Shown: positions 8,265-18,218, counted from the first letter of the stretch. The stretch: DNA of 64,000 bases from Dysgonomonas sp. HGC4 (GCF_001261715.1 NZ_CVRU01000158.1:104598-168597); one strand, 5' to 3'. Notes: generated by a model from the letters alone, not told the origin. A program made the numbers and translations.

Positions 8265-9392
8265 TTAATTAAACTTTAGATTTAGGACTACTATCTCCGA
8301 TATAGTACCTATACGATATTGAGGTCCTGCAAGTCCCAACCCCGAAGTAACATAGATATGTGTATTCTCTTTTTTCTTATATCCATGTCCCACTTCATAT
8401 ATTAGACTCATTATTAAATTATTTGGAAATAACTGTCCGTTATGTGTATGTCCATAAACTGCCAGATCTGCTTGCTCTGTCGATTCTTCCGATAATTGTT
8501 TAGGCTCGTGATTCATTACAATTACAGGTAGTTCTTTATCTACATGCTGCATTATATCCGATAATGACTTTCTTTTTGTGGCATGATCGTCCTCTCTACC
8601 TACAATATAGAATTTATCTGCCACCTTTATGGCAGTATCTCTCAGCATGGTCATACCTGTTTCAGAACCCAACCAAGCTATTTTTTCTTCACCATTCAAT
8701 CGGTACTCATGATTGCCTGTCGATACATACACCCCATAAGGAGCTTTCAATCGACGAAACTCTTCATCCATCTTTTGATCTATTAGCGGGGGAAGATCGT
8801 AATCTATAATATCACCAACCAAAAGGATAACATCTGGCTTTTGCTCCATGATCTTATCCACATACATGCTTAAAACTTTTTTATCAATCAGATGACCTGC
8901 ATGAACATCAGCAACCATCACTACCCGTAGGCTCTTAAGCCCATCCACTTTTTTGTCTACTTTCAGATCGAGTTCCGTTACAACAGGATGCCAGAAACGA
9001 TAGTGACCATATGTCATAGATGAGATAATGACTATCAACGATATTATAATGTATCTTCTTTTTACGGAAACCCTTTGCAAATTCAATTTCTGAATTTTAT
9101 CAAACTTCCGTCCCAGAAATTTTATAAGATCATAAATAAGTAAAAGAGCCGTAGTATATCCTATAAACACCATCCACGATGTACCAATCAATAAAATTGG
9201 TTTTAGTATCGCAGCCGGTAAGCTGACATTAAAAATGAGTCCTATCAAATACACTATAAGCTCTACTATAAACAATAAAGCATAAGGTATTCTATATACG
9301 TTTTTCTTTGGCAAAACCTGCCATCCTCGTATAAATACATATATATTCAGTATAATATGTACTATAAGTGCTTGATAGAAAAAAACTTTCAT
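8265..9392 (-). CDS. Membrane-anchored calcineurin-like metallophosphoesterase (copy B)
   Basis: The protein has 375 residues. The first 130 hold about four membrane segments. A metallophosphoesterase domain follows with all metal-ligand motifs: Asp162-x-His164 (MVADVHAGH), GDIID at 193-197, GNHEY at 226-230, MNHEP and the final GHTHNGQ. This is the YkuE/YaeI-like subgroup, some of which hydrolyse UDP-sugar lipids or phosphoesters; the substrate here is unknown. Its ATG overlaps the stop of the upstream paralogue by four bases (ATGA), so the two are translationally coupled. The two proteins share layout and most motifs and probably arose by tandem duplication. Confidence 0.92.
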   Translation of the reverse strand: MKVFFYQALIVHIILNIYVFIRGWQVLPKKNVYRIPYALLFIVELIVYLIGLIFNVSLPAAILKPILLIGTSWMVFIGYTTALLLIYDLIKFLGRKFDKIQKLNLQRVSVKRRYIIISLIVIISSMTYGHYRFWHPVVTELDLKVDKKVDGLKSLRVVMVADVHAGHLIDKKVLSMYVDKIMEQKPDVILLVGDIIDYDLPPLIDQKMDEEFRRLKAPYGVYVSTGNHEYRLNGEEKIAWLGSETGMTMLRDTAIKVADKFYIVGREDDHATKRKSLSDIMQHVDKELPVIVMNHEPKQLSEESTEQADLAVYGHTHNGQLFPNNLIMSLIYEVGHGYKKKENTHIYVTSGLGLAGPQYRIGTISEIVVLNLKFN

Positions 9393-10507
9393 TTCGTTTT
9401 CACTTTAATTACTGTATATTCGGATTGTGTACCGATACGGAATTTTCCGCCCCAAAGCCCCATCCCCGAACTTACATAGACATTTGTATTCCCTTTCTTC
9501 AAATAACCATACGAATCTTCATAGATCATATCTGTTATAAGCGAAACAGGCCATATCTGTCCACGATGAGTATGTCCCGAGAATTGAATATCTACTCCAT
9601 TATTTTCGGCTTCTTCCAGATTATAGGGTTGATGATCTAATAGAATAATCGGCTTCGACTTATCTAATGAATTGGTCAAAGCAGCCAATGGTTTACGATT
9701 AGGGTTTGACTTATCATCACGCCCCACCACATAAAACGTACTATCAATTAAAACAGCAGAATCTCTAATTAGTTTAATACCTGATTCTTCTATAAATTTA
9801 GCAGATGCCGCAGCCCCGCTTATATATTCATGATTGCCCATAACAGCATAGACTCCATACTTCGATCTTATCTTCCTCAAGTCCTCCGACATATTCTGAG
9901 CAATCAAAGGTCTTAGGCTACTATCTATAATATCTCCTGCAATCAGAACAATATCTGGATTCTCTTTATTTATCAGTTGCACCCATTGTTGAAGTTCGCT
10001 TTTTCCGATTCCATAACCTAAGTGCATATCACTAAGAGCTACTATTGTTAGAGAATCTCCGTCACCTATATTTTTAGCTATCTCAATAGGTAAGTCTACA
10101 CGCTCCTTTATTCGATATTTTAGGTATCCGCATAACATCAACAAACCGATAAAGCCCACTGTAAGACCGAAGCTCAACCAATTATCTTTCGTATATTGAT
10201 TCAGTGTATCTCTTGGTACAAGACGAGATGCACGTATCAAATCGGTTAGCAAATTGAATATCAAAAAATAAAGGAATATAAAGAACCATGATGTTCCGAT
10301 TGTATATAATACCGAAGTTACCGAAACTGGAAAATGTTCTCCAGCCAGGAACAACAAGAAAATAGATCCGATTAATATTACAGCTATTCCGATTAGTAAT
10401 GAGCGTGTTATTATATTCAGGGGAATAACAGTCCAAGCCCTATAAAAAACATAATAATTACCTGCTAAGAAAAGCAAAATAAAAACAATAAAAAAAAGAT
10501 ACCTCAT
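9389..10507 (-). CDS. Membrane-anchored calcineurin-like metallophosphoesterase (copy A)
   Basis: This 372-residue paralogue of the next gene has the same plan: about four membrane segments in the first 130 residues, then a complete metallophosphoesterase domain with ALSDMHLGYG, AGDIID, MGNHEY, LLDHQPYN and SGHTHRGQ. The metal ligands all look intact. The GMGLWGGKFRIGTQSE tail parallels the GLGLAGPQYRIGTISE tail of the other copy. It is the first gene of a two-gene unit. I saw no clear -7 element in its upstream region (10508-10610). A role in envelope lipid or nucleotide-sugar turnover is possible but not shown by the sequence. Confidence 0.92.
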   Translation of the reverse strand: MRYLFFIVFILLFLAGNYYVFYRAWTVIPLNIITRSLLIGIAVILIGSIFLLFLAGEHFPVSVTSVLYTIGTSWFFIFLYFLIFNLLTDLIRASRLVPRDTLNQYTKDNWLSFGLTVGFIGLLMLCGYLKYRIKERVDLPIEIAKNIGDGDSLTIVALSDMHLGYGIGKSELQQWVQLINKENPDIVLIAGDIIDSSLRPLIAQNMSEDLRKIRSKYGVYAVMGNHEYISGAAASAKFIEESGIKLIRDSAVLIDSTFYVVGRDDKSNPNRKPLAALTNSLDKSKPIILLDHQPYNLEEAENNGVDIQFSGHTHRGQIWPVSLITDMIYEDSYGYLKKGNTNVYVSSGMGLWGGKFRIGTQSEYTVIKVKTK

Positions 10508-10610
10508 AACTATTCTGAGCTTGGTTTTTAAAGTGAAATCCTATCTATAAGTGTGAATGTGTTATCTAAAACTATTTCAACCTAAAAGGCGTTTAATTAA
10601 AATGTAAAAA

Positions 10611-10636
10611 AAAGAGTAACTATAAGGTTACTCTTT
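10611..10636 (-). terminator. Terminator of the YugP-type peptidase gene
   Basis: The perfect 10-bp arms AAAGAGTAAC and GTTACTCTTT flank a 6-base loop. An A-run on the plus strand gives a T tail on the minus strand. Confidence 0.8.
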
Positions 10637-10657
10637 CTATTTTAGAGGGAATAAGGA

Positions 10658-11338
10658 TTATCTCCTACTCCCCAATGCGATAAAGATATAATATATAAGA
10701 GTTGCCAAAGAACCTAAAGCAGCTACAACATAAGTGTATGCAGCCCATTTCAGAGCATCTTTCGCTTTATCTTTATTAGAATCTCTTACAATACCCGCTG
10801 TATTAAGCCATACTAATGCACGATTACTTGCGTCTATTTCGACTGGCAATGTTACAAAACTAAAGATTGTAGTCATTGCAAACAAAGCTATACCTATCCA
10901 TATTAATATAGGAAAAGTATTGATCATAAATATACCTGCCAATAATACCCACATAACCCATTTAGATGCAAAACTAACTGTTGGCACTAAAGCCGATCTT
11001 AATGTCAAAGGTCCATATGCCTTTGCATGCTGCACCGCATGACCACATTCGTGAGCTGCAACTGCTGCCGCTGCTACACTATTGCTATGATATACACCTT
11101 CACTCAGATTGACAGTCTTATTGCCCGGATTGTAATTATCAGTCAACATTCCTTGTGTAGAAACGACTTGCACATCATATATTCCATTATCGTGTAACAT
11201 CTTCAATGCAACATCTCTACCAGTCAAACCGCTATCTAATGGTACTTTTGAGTATTTTTTAAATTTGCTTTGTAAAGTAGCCGAAACAATCCAGCCTCCT
11301 AAAGCAATTATACCGAATAAAATCCATCCGAAATACAT
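10658..11338 (-). CDS. Zinc metallopeptidase, YugP type
   Basis: The 226-residue membrane protein has an N-terminal anchor (residues 3-21), the zinc-binding motif HECGH at 96-100 within AAHECGHAVQHA, and two or three further membrane segments in the second half. This is the YugP-like neutral zinc metallopeptidase family. The full family length is present and the active-site residues look intact. The substrates of these peptidases are not known. The gene is monocistronic, between its own -7 element (11401-11408) and a strong terminator. Confidence 0.92.
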   Translation of the reverse strand: MYFGWILFGIIALGGWIVSATLQSKFKKYSKVPLDSGLTGRDVALKMLHDNGIYDVQVVSTQGMLTDNYNPGNKTVNLSEGVYHSNSVAAAAVAAHECGHAVQHAKAYGPLTLRSALVPTVSFASKWVMWVLLAGIFMINTFPILIWIGIALFAMTTIFSFVTLPVEIDASNRALVWLNTAGIVRDSNKDKAKDALKWAAYTYVVAALGSLATLIYYIFIALGSRR

Positions 11339-11400
11339 AATCTTACTATTTTAATTAATAACCTTTTCTACCTTATAATTATCTTTATCAAAAGATATGC

Positions 11401-11408
11401 CAAAGATA
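11401..11408 (-). promoter_or_regulatory. -7 promoter element of the YugP-type gene
   Basis: On the minus strand this reads TATCTTTG, matching TAnnTTTG. A small dyad, ATCTTT-atca-AAAGAT (11381-11396), lies just downstream in the leader. Confidence 0.5.
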
Positions 11409-11462
11409 TACATATTAATTGTTTGTAAATTTGATAATTACTTAAAAAAGGCTAATCACGGA

Positions 11463-12737
11463 TTACACGAAATACTGACGTTTAATAGTCTGATCGCGAT
11501 CAGGACCTACTGACACTATGCTGATAGTAACATCTAATTCTTCTTCTAAGAAATTGACGTACTCTATGAACTCCTGAGGAAATTCTTCCTCACTCTGCAT
11601 TTTTGTCATGTCAATATTCCAACCCGGAAGTTCTTTGTATATAGGTTTTACATTATCTCCAATTTCGAAAGGAAATTCTGTTGTTTGTTTACCATCAATT
11701 TCATAAGCCACACATGCCTTGATCGTTTTAAACGTATCAAGAACATCACTTTTCATCATAATCAACTGAGTTACCCCGTTTATCATAATAGCATAACGAA
11801 GTGCAACCAAGTCAATCCAGCCACAACGACGAGGACGTCCTGTAACCGAACCAAACTCAAAACCTAATTTACGAAGTTCATCGCCTGTTTCGTCAAATAA
11901 CTCCGTTGGAAAAGGACCACTTCCTACTCTTGTACAGTATGCTTTAAAGATACCAAACACCTCTCCAATATTACTAGGAGAAATACCCAAGCCAATACAA
12001 GCTCCAGAAGATATTGTATTAGAAGAGGTAACAAATGGATAAGAACCAAAGTCAATATCCAACATAGTACCTTGAGCACCTTCTGCTAATACCGATTTAT
12101 TTTTTGACAATGCATCATTTATATAATACTCACTGTCTACAAATGTAAATTCTTTTAATTTTTCGACACCACTAAACCATTCTTTCTCAACTTCAGCTAA
12201 AGAACTACAATCGAAATTATATTGATTCAAAATATCTAAATGTCGAGTTCTTACTTGTTGGTATTTCTCATCGAAGCCACACAAAAGATCTCCGACTCTC
12301 AGACCTCCACGACCTACCTTTTCGGTATATGTAGGACCAATGCCTTTACCTGTTGTACCTATCTTTGAATCACCTTTTGCTTTTTCATAACAAGCATCTA
12401 ATAAACGATGTGTTGGTAAAATAAGATGAGCTTTTTTAGATATCAGCAAACGTTTAGTCAGATCGTGTCCTGATTTCTCCAAAGATTCAACTTCTCCTTT
12501 GAACAATGCAGGATCAAGAACAACACCATTACCTATGATATTGACTTTATCTCCTTGAAAGATTCCTGAAGGAACCGATCTTAAAACATACTTCTCTCCT
12601 TCGAATTCGAGCGTATGCCCAGCATTAGGTCCTCCCTGAAAACGGGCTACCACTTCATACTTCGGAGTCAATACGTCCACTATTTTGCCTTTACCTTCGT
12701 CACCCCATTGTAACCCCAGTAGTACATCTGCTTTCAT
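11463..12737 (-). CDS. purA: Adenylosuccinate synthase
   Basis: The 424-residue protein matches PurA from end to end. The glycine-rich GTP-binding motif QWGDEGKGK is at residues 10-18. Typical blocks such as GGPNAGHT, GIGPTYTEK, EGAQGTMLDIDFG and TGRPRRCGWIDL follow. It makes adenylosuccinate from IMP, aspartate and GTP, the first committed step to AMP. Its ATG overlaps the stop of the upstream Fur-family gene by four bases, so expression is probably coupled to that regulator. This fur-purA arrangement is, to my knowledge, common in Bacteroidales. Confidence 0.97.
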   Translation of the reverse strand: MKADVLLGLQWGDEGKGKIVDVLTPKYEVVARFQGGPNAGHTLEFEGEKYVLRSVPSGIFQGDKVNIIGNGVVLDPALFKGEVESLEKSGHDLTKRLLISKKAHLILPTHRLLDACYEKAKGDSKIGTTGKGIGPTYTEKVGRGGLRVGDLLCGFDEKYQQVRTRHLDILNQYNFDCSSLAEVEKEWFSGVEKLKEFTFVDSEYYINDALSKNKSVLAEGAQGTMLDIDFGSYPFVTSSNTISSGACIGLGISPSNIGEVFGIFKAYCTRVGSGPFPTELFDETGDELRKLGFEFGSVTGRPRRCGWIDLVALRYAIMINGVTQLIMMKSDVLDTFKTIKACVAYEIDGKQTTEFPFEIGDNVKPIYKELPGWNIDMTKMQSEEEFPQEFIEYVNFLEEELDVTISIVSVGPDRDQTIKRQYFV

Positions 12738-13246
12738 TTCTTCTTATTGGTATTTATTTTATTTTCTTCTGTCTTTTTACTTTTCTTCTCCGCTTGCTGC
12801 CTCTCCTTTAAACACTTTGCACATGTACCATATATATACATACTATAATAAGCAATCTTAAACCTGGCAAACCTTTTTTGCTGAGTCTGAGTAAATGGAT
12901 TGGCATTCTTATATTCTTTTACTTTTCCACAAGTTGTACAAATCAGGTGATCATGATTTTCGGCGCCGTATATACGTTCGTATTGAGAAATATTTTCTCC
13001 AAACTGATGCTTCACAAGCAAGCCACAGTCCAAAAGTAATTCGATTGTATTATACAACGTTGCTCTACTAACCCTGATACTCTGGGTGTTCATCGTTTGA
13101 AAAAGTGAGTCGACGTCAAAATGTCCTTTTGTGGAATAGATATGATCAAGTATGGCAAAACGTTCGGGTGTCTTGCGATGTTTATGCTGATTAAGGTATT
13201 CAGTAAACTTATTTAATACTTGTTCTTTTATCTTCTGATTATCCAT
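12734..13246 (-). CDS. Fur/PerR-family transcriptional regulator
   Basis: The 170-residue protein has a winged-helix domain at about residues 24-90 (TPERFAILDHIYSTKGHFDVDSLF, RVSRATLYNTIELL). A metal-binding dimerisation domain follows with His98 and His100 (NHDHLICTTC) and two CxxC pairs, Cys103/Cys106 and Cys142/Cys145, typical of the structural zinc site. A lysine-rich tail of about 20 residues follows. Whether it senses iron, zinc, manganese or peroxide cannot be told from sequence. It is the promoter-proximal gene of a unit with purA, so iron or oxidative status may be tied to purine synthesis; that is inference. Confidence 0.93.
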   Translation of the reverse strand: MDNQKIKEQVLNKFTEYLNQHKHRKTPERFAILDHIYSTKGHFDVDSLFQTMNTQSIRVSRATLYNTIELLLDCGLLVKHQFGENISQYERIYGAENHDHLICTTCGKVKEYKNANPFTQTQQKRFARFKIAYYSMYIYGTCAKCLKERQQAEKKSKKTEENKINTNKKK

Positions 13247-13265
13247 TTTACCAGATCAAGAATAG

Positions 13266-13273
13266 CAAATATA
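13266..13273 (-). promoter_or_regulatory. -7 promoter element of the fur-purA unit
   Basis: On the minus strand this reads TATATTTG, matching TAnnTTTG. It lies 20 bp before the ATG, predicting a very short leader. Confidence 0.55.
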
Positions 13274-13328
13274 CGTTTTTTTTTGAAGAAGACACTTTTT
13301 ATTGGAGGAAGAACTTTATATAAACAAA

Positions 13329-13357
13329 GAGGAACTATCTTTAATAGATAGCTCCTC
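13329..13357 (-). terminator. Terminator of the susC-susD unit
   Basis: The arms GAGGAACTATC and GATAGCTCCTC pair with one mismatch around a short loop, 30 bp past the susD stop. Confidence 0.7.
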
Positions 13358-13387
13358 AGTATATTAATGATCTTTAATAAAGCTTAT

Positions 13388-14791
13388 TCAAATCTCTTTA
13401 TTTGACGCAAGTTCACTTTGAGGTATAGGCCAAGTATAACCATTATCAGTAGGTTTAAGAACGAAAGTTCCTCTCTTCAGAGATTCTCCTTTTCTTAGTA
13501 TATCTACTCCTCGTATACCTTCTCCTATCAATTCTAAGCGTCGTTCATTAGATATCGCTTCTTTTAACTGCTCCCCAGACAATGCATCTATAACCAGAGG
13601 ATCACCCGTAGGAATTGATCTTGATCTTACTTGCTTTAAATAACCTTTTGCTAAAGTTTCATTTGCTGCTCCACCCAAATTGGCATAACTTTCAGCTAAA
13701 CCCAATAAAGTTTCTGCATATCTGAATATTGGTACCCACTCTAGTTTATTCGTAACATCAACATATTTAAGAAGCTTTCTATCCGAAGGAGAGAAAAAAT
13801 TCTTAACACGTGCATCATTTGCTAATGAATAATTAGGCTTAGACATAATACCATTCTCATTATCAACAAGTAAAATCTTGCCATCAGTATAATACTCAGC
13901 TAAACTTTGTTGCGTATTAGGCACGTTAGTTGTCGCCATAGGCAGAGAAAAGATAGACTCTGTTGAATAGAAAGGAGTTTTATACAAAGAAGTTACATTC
14001 GTAACTAAAGAATACCCGCTAACGGCTTTTCCTTCTTCAATAGCTTTATTCCATTCTCCTGTAGACATATAAACCCTCATTCTCAACATATGAGCTGCAG
14101 CTTTAGTTGCTCGAGTTGCTCCATCGTAAGTATTTACACCATCGGGTAATACTGCAATATTTGCATTATCCAAATCAGCTAACACTTGATCATATACTTC
14201 TTTTACAGTAGAAGCAGCCAAATTATTATTAGCATTGGTTGACTCTGCCTGTAATCTTAAAGGAACTGATTTTGCATCTTTATTTAAGATATAAGGAGTA
14301 GCATATAAATTATTTAGATAATAATAACTAACTGCTCTTACAAACAAAGCCTCTGATCTGAATTGACTGTATTTCTCATCACCTAACACCTCTTTAGCAC
14401 CTTCTATTGACTGCAGAAAAGTATTCACCCTATTTATAGCCAAATACGATGCTGTCCAATAGTCTTCATTCTCTCCAGATACAGACAGAATTCTCATATT
14501 GTAGGTATCAAATAATGAACTTAAATTATTCGATATATTAATTACATCATCACCTCTGTTATCAAAAACTAAATAACCTTTTCCTCCTAATAATGATAAA
14601 GATCTAGTATTTGTATTAAAATTCTTAATCGTTCCATACAACCCTAGTAATGTACTTTCTATTCTCTTTGGTGAAGAGTAAATATCTCCTTCATTTACAT
14701 ATAACGGAGGCTTTTCTTCCAGAAAATCACTACAACTTCCAAAGAAAAGTAGTCCTGAAAAGATAGCGTATGCATATAATATTTTTTTCAT
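13388..14791 (-). CDS. SusD/RagB-family outer-membrane lipoprotein
   Basis: The 467-residue protein has a lipoprotein signal with Cys20 (FFGSC) followed by SDFLEEKPP, a typical SusD start. SusD-family blocks include SEALFVRAVSYYYLNNLYATP, the TPR-like region AATKAAAHMLRMRVYMSTGEW, and the C-terminal ISNERRLELIGEGIRGVDILR and TWPIPQSELASN. These lipoproteins form a lid over the SusC channel and capture glycans or peptides. It starts 20 bp after the susC stop, so the two form one system. It is slightly short for the family, but both ends are present. There are no enzymes beside the pair, so the substrate is not indicated. Confidence 0.95.
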   Translation of the reverse strand: MKKILYAYAIFSGLLFFGSCSDFLEEKPPLYVNEGDIYSSPKRIESTLLGLYGTIKNFNTNTRSLSLLGGKGYLVFDNRGDDVINISNNLSSLFDTYNMRILSVSGENEDYWTASYLAINRVNTFLQSIEGAKEVLGDEKYSQFRSEALFVRAVSYYYLNNLYATPYILNKDAKSVPLRLQAESTNANNNLAASTVKEVYDQVLADLDNANIAVLPDGVNTYDGATRATKAAAHMLRMRVYMSTGEWNKAIEEGKAVSGYSLVTNVTSLYKTPFYSTESIFSLPMATTNVPNTQQSLAEYYTDGKILLVDNENGIMSKPNYSLANDARVKNFFSPSDRKLLKYVDVTNKLEWVPIFRYAETLLGLAESYANLGGAANETLAKGYLKQVRSRSIPTGDPLVIDALSGEQLKEAISNERRLELIGEGIRGVDILRKGESLKRGTFVLKPTDNGYTWPIPQSELASNKEI

Positions 14792-14811
14792 TGTGCTATA
14801 TTTTATTGTTA

Positions 14812-17800
14812 TTAAAATGTTACATTAACGCCAAAAGTATAAGTCCTTTCTTGTGGTAAAGTATTTTTATCAACACCTCCCGCTAGATTAGGCTCAGAAA
14901 CATTCGTTAATGTTTCAGGATCTAACCCTGAATAACCAGTTATAACAAATAGGTTTTGAGCTTGACCATAAAGACGTAAAGCCGAAATTCCTATTTTAGA
15001 AGACCATTTCTTTGTATCAAAAGTATAACCAATCGATATATTTTTCAATCTCAAATAATCTCCTTTTTCAACCCAATCACTAATAGGCATTGCAGAACCA
15101 TTTGACACATTATCACCATAAATAGGAAGCGCATATTCTGCGTTTCTTCTTTCAGGTGTCCAATATTTAGCCAAAACATCTTTACTATTATTCCAATAAC
15201 GCATATCACTAGTAGTTGCTCGTGTCCCATTGTAAATTTTATTACCCCCTGAGAACTGAAAAAACACAGACATATCAAATTGTTTGTAAGAGAAATTATT
15301 GTTCCAACCTCCAAACCAAGTTGGCAGTGTTCCTCCACAATCTACTTGGGTAAAATCTCCATCATAAGGTTTCCCATCTTCAGTGAACCAATTACGCTCT
15401 TCATACTTATAGATAGTGCGTTCTCCATTTTCCCCAATAAAAACTCTTCGTCCTGTTGCAGGATCTATACCAGCAGTAGGGAACAAATATAGGTGGCCTA
15501 TCGATTTTCCAACAACTGTAATATTAGTTCTTTCAAGTCCAGAGGCGTCTCCACTCAAAATCTCATTAACCCCATCTGCCAATGCAATTACTTTATTTTT
15601 ATTGGTTGTTATATTAAAGCTTGACGTCCATTTAAAATCTTGATTTCTAAGAATATCAACAGACAGAGTCAATTCAACTCCACTATTTTGCATTTTACCA
15701 GCATTTGTAGTTAACTCATTTTCCGGAATACCTTTAGAAGGTGCCTGAGGCACATTTAATATTAGATCATTAGATTTAGTTAAGTAATAATCAAAATCCA
15801 AAGTAAATCTATCTAAGAATGTTGCATTAAATCCAAGATCATACTTAACAGAAGACTCCCATTTCAAGTTAGGATCACCGATCTGTCTCAAACTATACGT
15901 ACCTGAATTTCCATAATAATAACTTCTATAAAAAGAGCGCGCAGCATAGTCGGCGATATTAGTATTACCAACAACTCCGTAGCTACCTTTAACTTTAAAA
16001 TCTTCAACTATTGTCTTTAACGGTTTGAAGAATGATTCTTCCGAGACTCTCCATGCAGCAGAAAATCCACCAAAATCACCCCATCTATTATTTGGTCCTA
16101 ATGCAGAAAAACCATCTCGTCTAAAGTTCAGAGAAAGAATATATTTATATGCATAGTCATAATTAACACGTCCAAAAAACGAAAGTAATGAATTATTAAG
16201 GGTATTACCTCCTGCTGTTGCATCTAAAAATGGTCCACCAAAGTCAACAAACATATCATCAGACAAGTTTTTACGTTGAGCAGTCCAATATGTAATTTGT
16301 CTCTTAGAGGCCTCAGTCCCACCTAAAACATTAAAATGGTGATTCTCATTTATATTAAATGCATATGTAGCAGTATTAGTCCATGTCCATTTATTATTAG
16401 TCCCGGCATAGTTATTAGCTAAACCATTACTATTTACACCATCTCCATGTATGGGAGACCAAAAACGTCTATCTTCGGTTCTTGCATAATCCAAACCATA
16501 TTGGGTTCTTAAGACTAGCCCTTTAGTAGGAGTAACCTCACCATAAAAAGTAGCCATTAAACGATTTACATCTGTTTCTATACCATTTCCTAATTCTAAT
16601 ATTTTTGCAGGATTTGAAAAAGTACTAAATATAGTGTTAGGTCCATAACCCAACCCTTTTGTTTCAAAATAAGGAGATCCATCCTCATTAAATGCAGGAA
16701 TATTAGGAGCGTTCACTAGTGCCAAACGAGGAAATCCTCCAATAGCAAAATTAGAACCATTTCGAGCAGCATCAACAAAAGAAGTTGTTCCTGTTGTTGC
16801 ATTCGCATTAAGTCCAACCTTAAGCCAGCTGGTTGCTTGCGCGTTCACATTAGCCTTCAATCCTAATCTATCATATTTATCTCCTTTAACAATACCTTCT
16901 TGAGTTACATAATTTGCAGACATGTAATATTGAACTTTATCACTACCTCCACTAACTCCTAAAGTTTGGTTTTGAGTAAATCCATTTTGAAAAACTGTTT
17001 CACTCCAATCCGTATCATAATGTCCACCACTACTATTTGGCATTAAATTAAATGCTTTATTGCCATATGGAGAGACATAGCCATTAGTCAAAGATTTTTC
17101 ATCTGTACCATACATGTTCTTTACTGCCATATTTTTGAAGTCTACATACTCCTGGGCATTCATCATATCATAAAAACCTGTCTTCGCAGAAAATCCAACA
17201 AATGCATCATACGAAACTTTTGCTTTTCCAGACGAACCTTGTTTTGTAGTTATCAATATAACACCATTTGCTGCTCTTGATCCATACATTGATGCAGCAG
17301 CTGCGTCTTTCAGGACCTCCATAGATACAATATCAGCAGGATTTATGTCAGCTAAAGCATTTGCATTACCCATATTAGCAATATCTCCAGACTGAATAGG
17401 TACTCCATCAACGACATATAAAGGAGAAGTCCCCGAGGTTATTGAGTTAACACCACGAACACGAACAACTGGAGGTTGTCCAACACCCGCAGATGGAGTT
17501 GTTACACTAACCCCGGCAGCACGTCCTTGCAACATCTGATCGAAACTCACACTAGGAACATCCTTAATCGCGCTTGCTTTGATAGAAGAAATTGAAGAAG
17601 CTACAGTACGAGAAGATTGTGTCCCATAAGCAACTACAACCACTTCATCCATTAATCTGGAATCATTCTCCATTACTATTCTCAAATTTGTTCCGGCAGC
17701 AACCTCTTTGGCTTTCATCCCAATAAGAGAAATTACTAACGTTTTTCTATCTGATGGAATATTCAAAGAGAAATTTCCATCCACATCGGTTACTGTTCCC

Positions 17801-17946
17801 ACAGTTGTACCTTTAGCTACGACCGAAGCTCCAATCACAGTTTCACCAGTATCATCCAAGATAGTACCTGAAACATGTGTAGTTTGAGCTACTGATAACC
17901 CGACACTTGCCACCACGCAAGCCAAAATCATTATCAATTTTTTCAT
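14812..17946 (-). CDS. SusC/RagA-family TonB-linked outer-membrane transporter
   Basis: From the preferred ATG at 17946 the protein has 1044 residues; an ATG at 17952 would add Met-Phe. The order is signal peptide (ending near SVAQ), carboxypeptidase-D-like regulatory domain (VSGTILDDTGETVIGASVVAKGT, about 25-100), the TonB-box region DEVVVVAYGTQ, plug domain (LQGRAAGVSVTT through SPLYVVDGVPI), and a large beta-barrel ending TYTFGVNVTF with a terminal Phe. The plug keeps the family block ADIVSMEVLKDAAAASMYGSRAANGVILI. It imports large oligomers using TonB energy together with the SusD partner. A -7 element at 18040 and a matching -33 TTTTG give it a standard promoter. Confidence 0.95.
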   Translation of the reverse strand: MKKLIMILACVVASVGLSVAQTTHVSGTILDDTGETVIGASVVAKGTTVGTVTDVDGNFSLNIPSDRKTLVISLIGMKAKEVAAGTNLRIVMENDSRLMDEVVVVAYGTQSSRTVASSISSIKASAIKDVPSVSFDQMLQGRAAGVSVTTPSAGVGQPPVVRVRGVNSITSGTSPLYVVDGVPIQSGDIANMGNANALADINPADIVSMEVLKDAAAASMYGSRAANGVILITTKQGSSGKAKVSYDAFVGFSAKTGFYDMMNAQEYVDFKNMAVKNMYGTDEKSLTNGYVSPYGNKAFNLMPNSSGGHYDTDWSETVFQNGFTQNQTLGVSGGSDKVQYYMSANYVTQEGIVKGDKYDRLGLKANVNAQATSWLKVGLNANATTGTTSFVDAARNGSNFAIGGFPRLALVNAPNIPAFNEDGSPYFETKGLGYGPNTIFSTFSNPAKILELGNGIETDVNRLMATFYGEVTPTKGLVLRTQYGLDYARTEDRRFWSPIHGDGVNSNGLANNYAGTNNKWTWTNTATYAFNINENHHFNVLGGTEASKRQITYWTAQRKNLSDDMFVDFGGPFLDATAGGNTLNNSLLSFFGRVNYDYAYKYILSLNFRRDGFSALGPNNRWGDFGGFSAAWRVSEESFFKPLKTIVEDFKVKGSYGVVGNTNIADYAARSFYRSYYYGNSGTYSLRQIGDPNLKWESSVKYDLGFNATFLDRFTLDFDYYLTKSNDLILNVPQAPSKGIPENELTTNAGKMQNSGVELTLSVDILRNQDFKWTSSFNITTNKNKVIALADGVNEILSGDASGLERTNITVVGKSIGHLYLFPTAGIDPATGRRVFIGENGERTIYKYEERNWFTEDGKPYDGDFTQVDCGGTLPTWFGGWNNNFSYKQFDMSVFFQFSGGNKIYNGTRATTSDMRYWNNSKDVLAKYWTPERRNAEYALPIYGDNVSNGSAMPISDWVEKGDYLRLKNISIGYTFDTKKWSSKIGISALRLYGQAQNLFVITGYSGLDPETLTNVSEPNLAGGVDKNTLPQERTYTFGVNVTF

Positions 17947-18039
17947 AAACACTACTTTAAATTACTCAATTATATTAATATCAATCAATTACCTAACAAT
18001 CCAAGGGAAGTTGTTTACATTCTTTCACAATGGGAGAGG

Positions 18040-18047
18040 CAAATGTA
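18040..18047 (-). promoter_or_regulatory. -7 promoter element of the susC-susD unit
   Basis: On the minus strand this reads TACATTTG, matching TAnnTTTG. A TTTTG at 18068-18072 lies 20 bp upstream and fits the -33 element. The predicted leader is about 85 nt. Confidence 0.65.
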
Positions 18048-18218
18048 TGTTTTTTTCACAAAATACACAAAACATGGGACGTTAAATGTTAGTTTTTCTT
18101 TATTTAAAAAAGATATTAGATATAAAGATAGAACTATTAAACATCTTTTAAGGTTAAAAAATTAAAAATGAACATCAATTTGTCAATAAAATCTCATTTG
18201 TATATTTATGCAAAGAAA

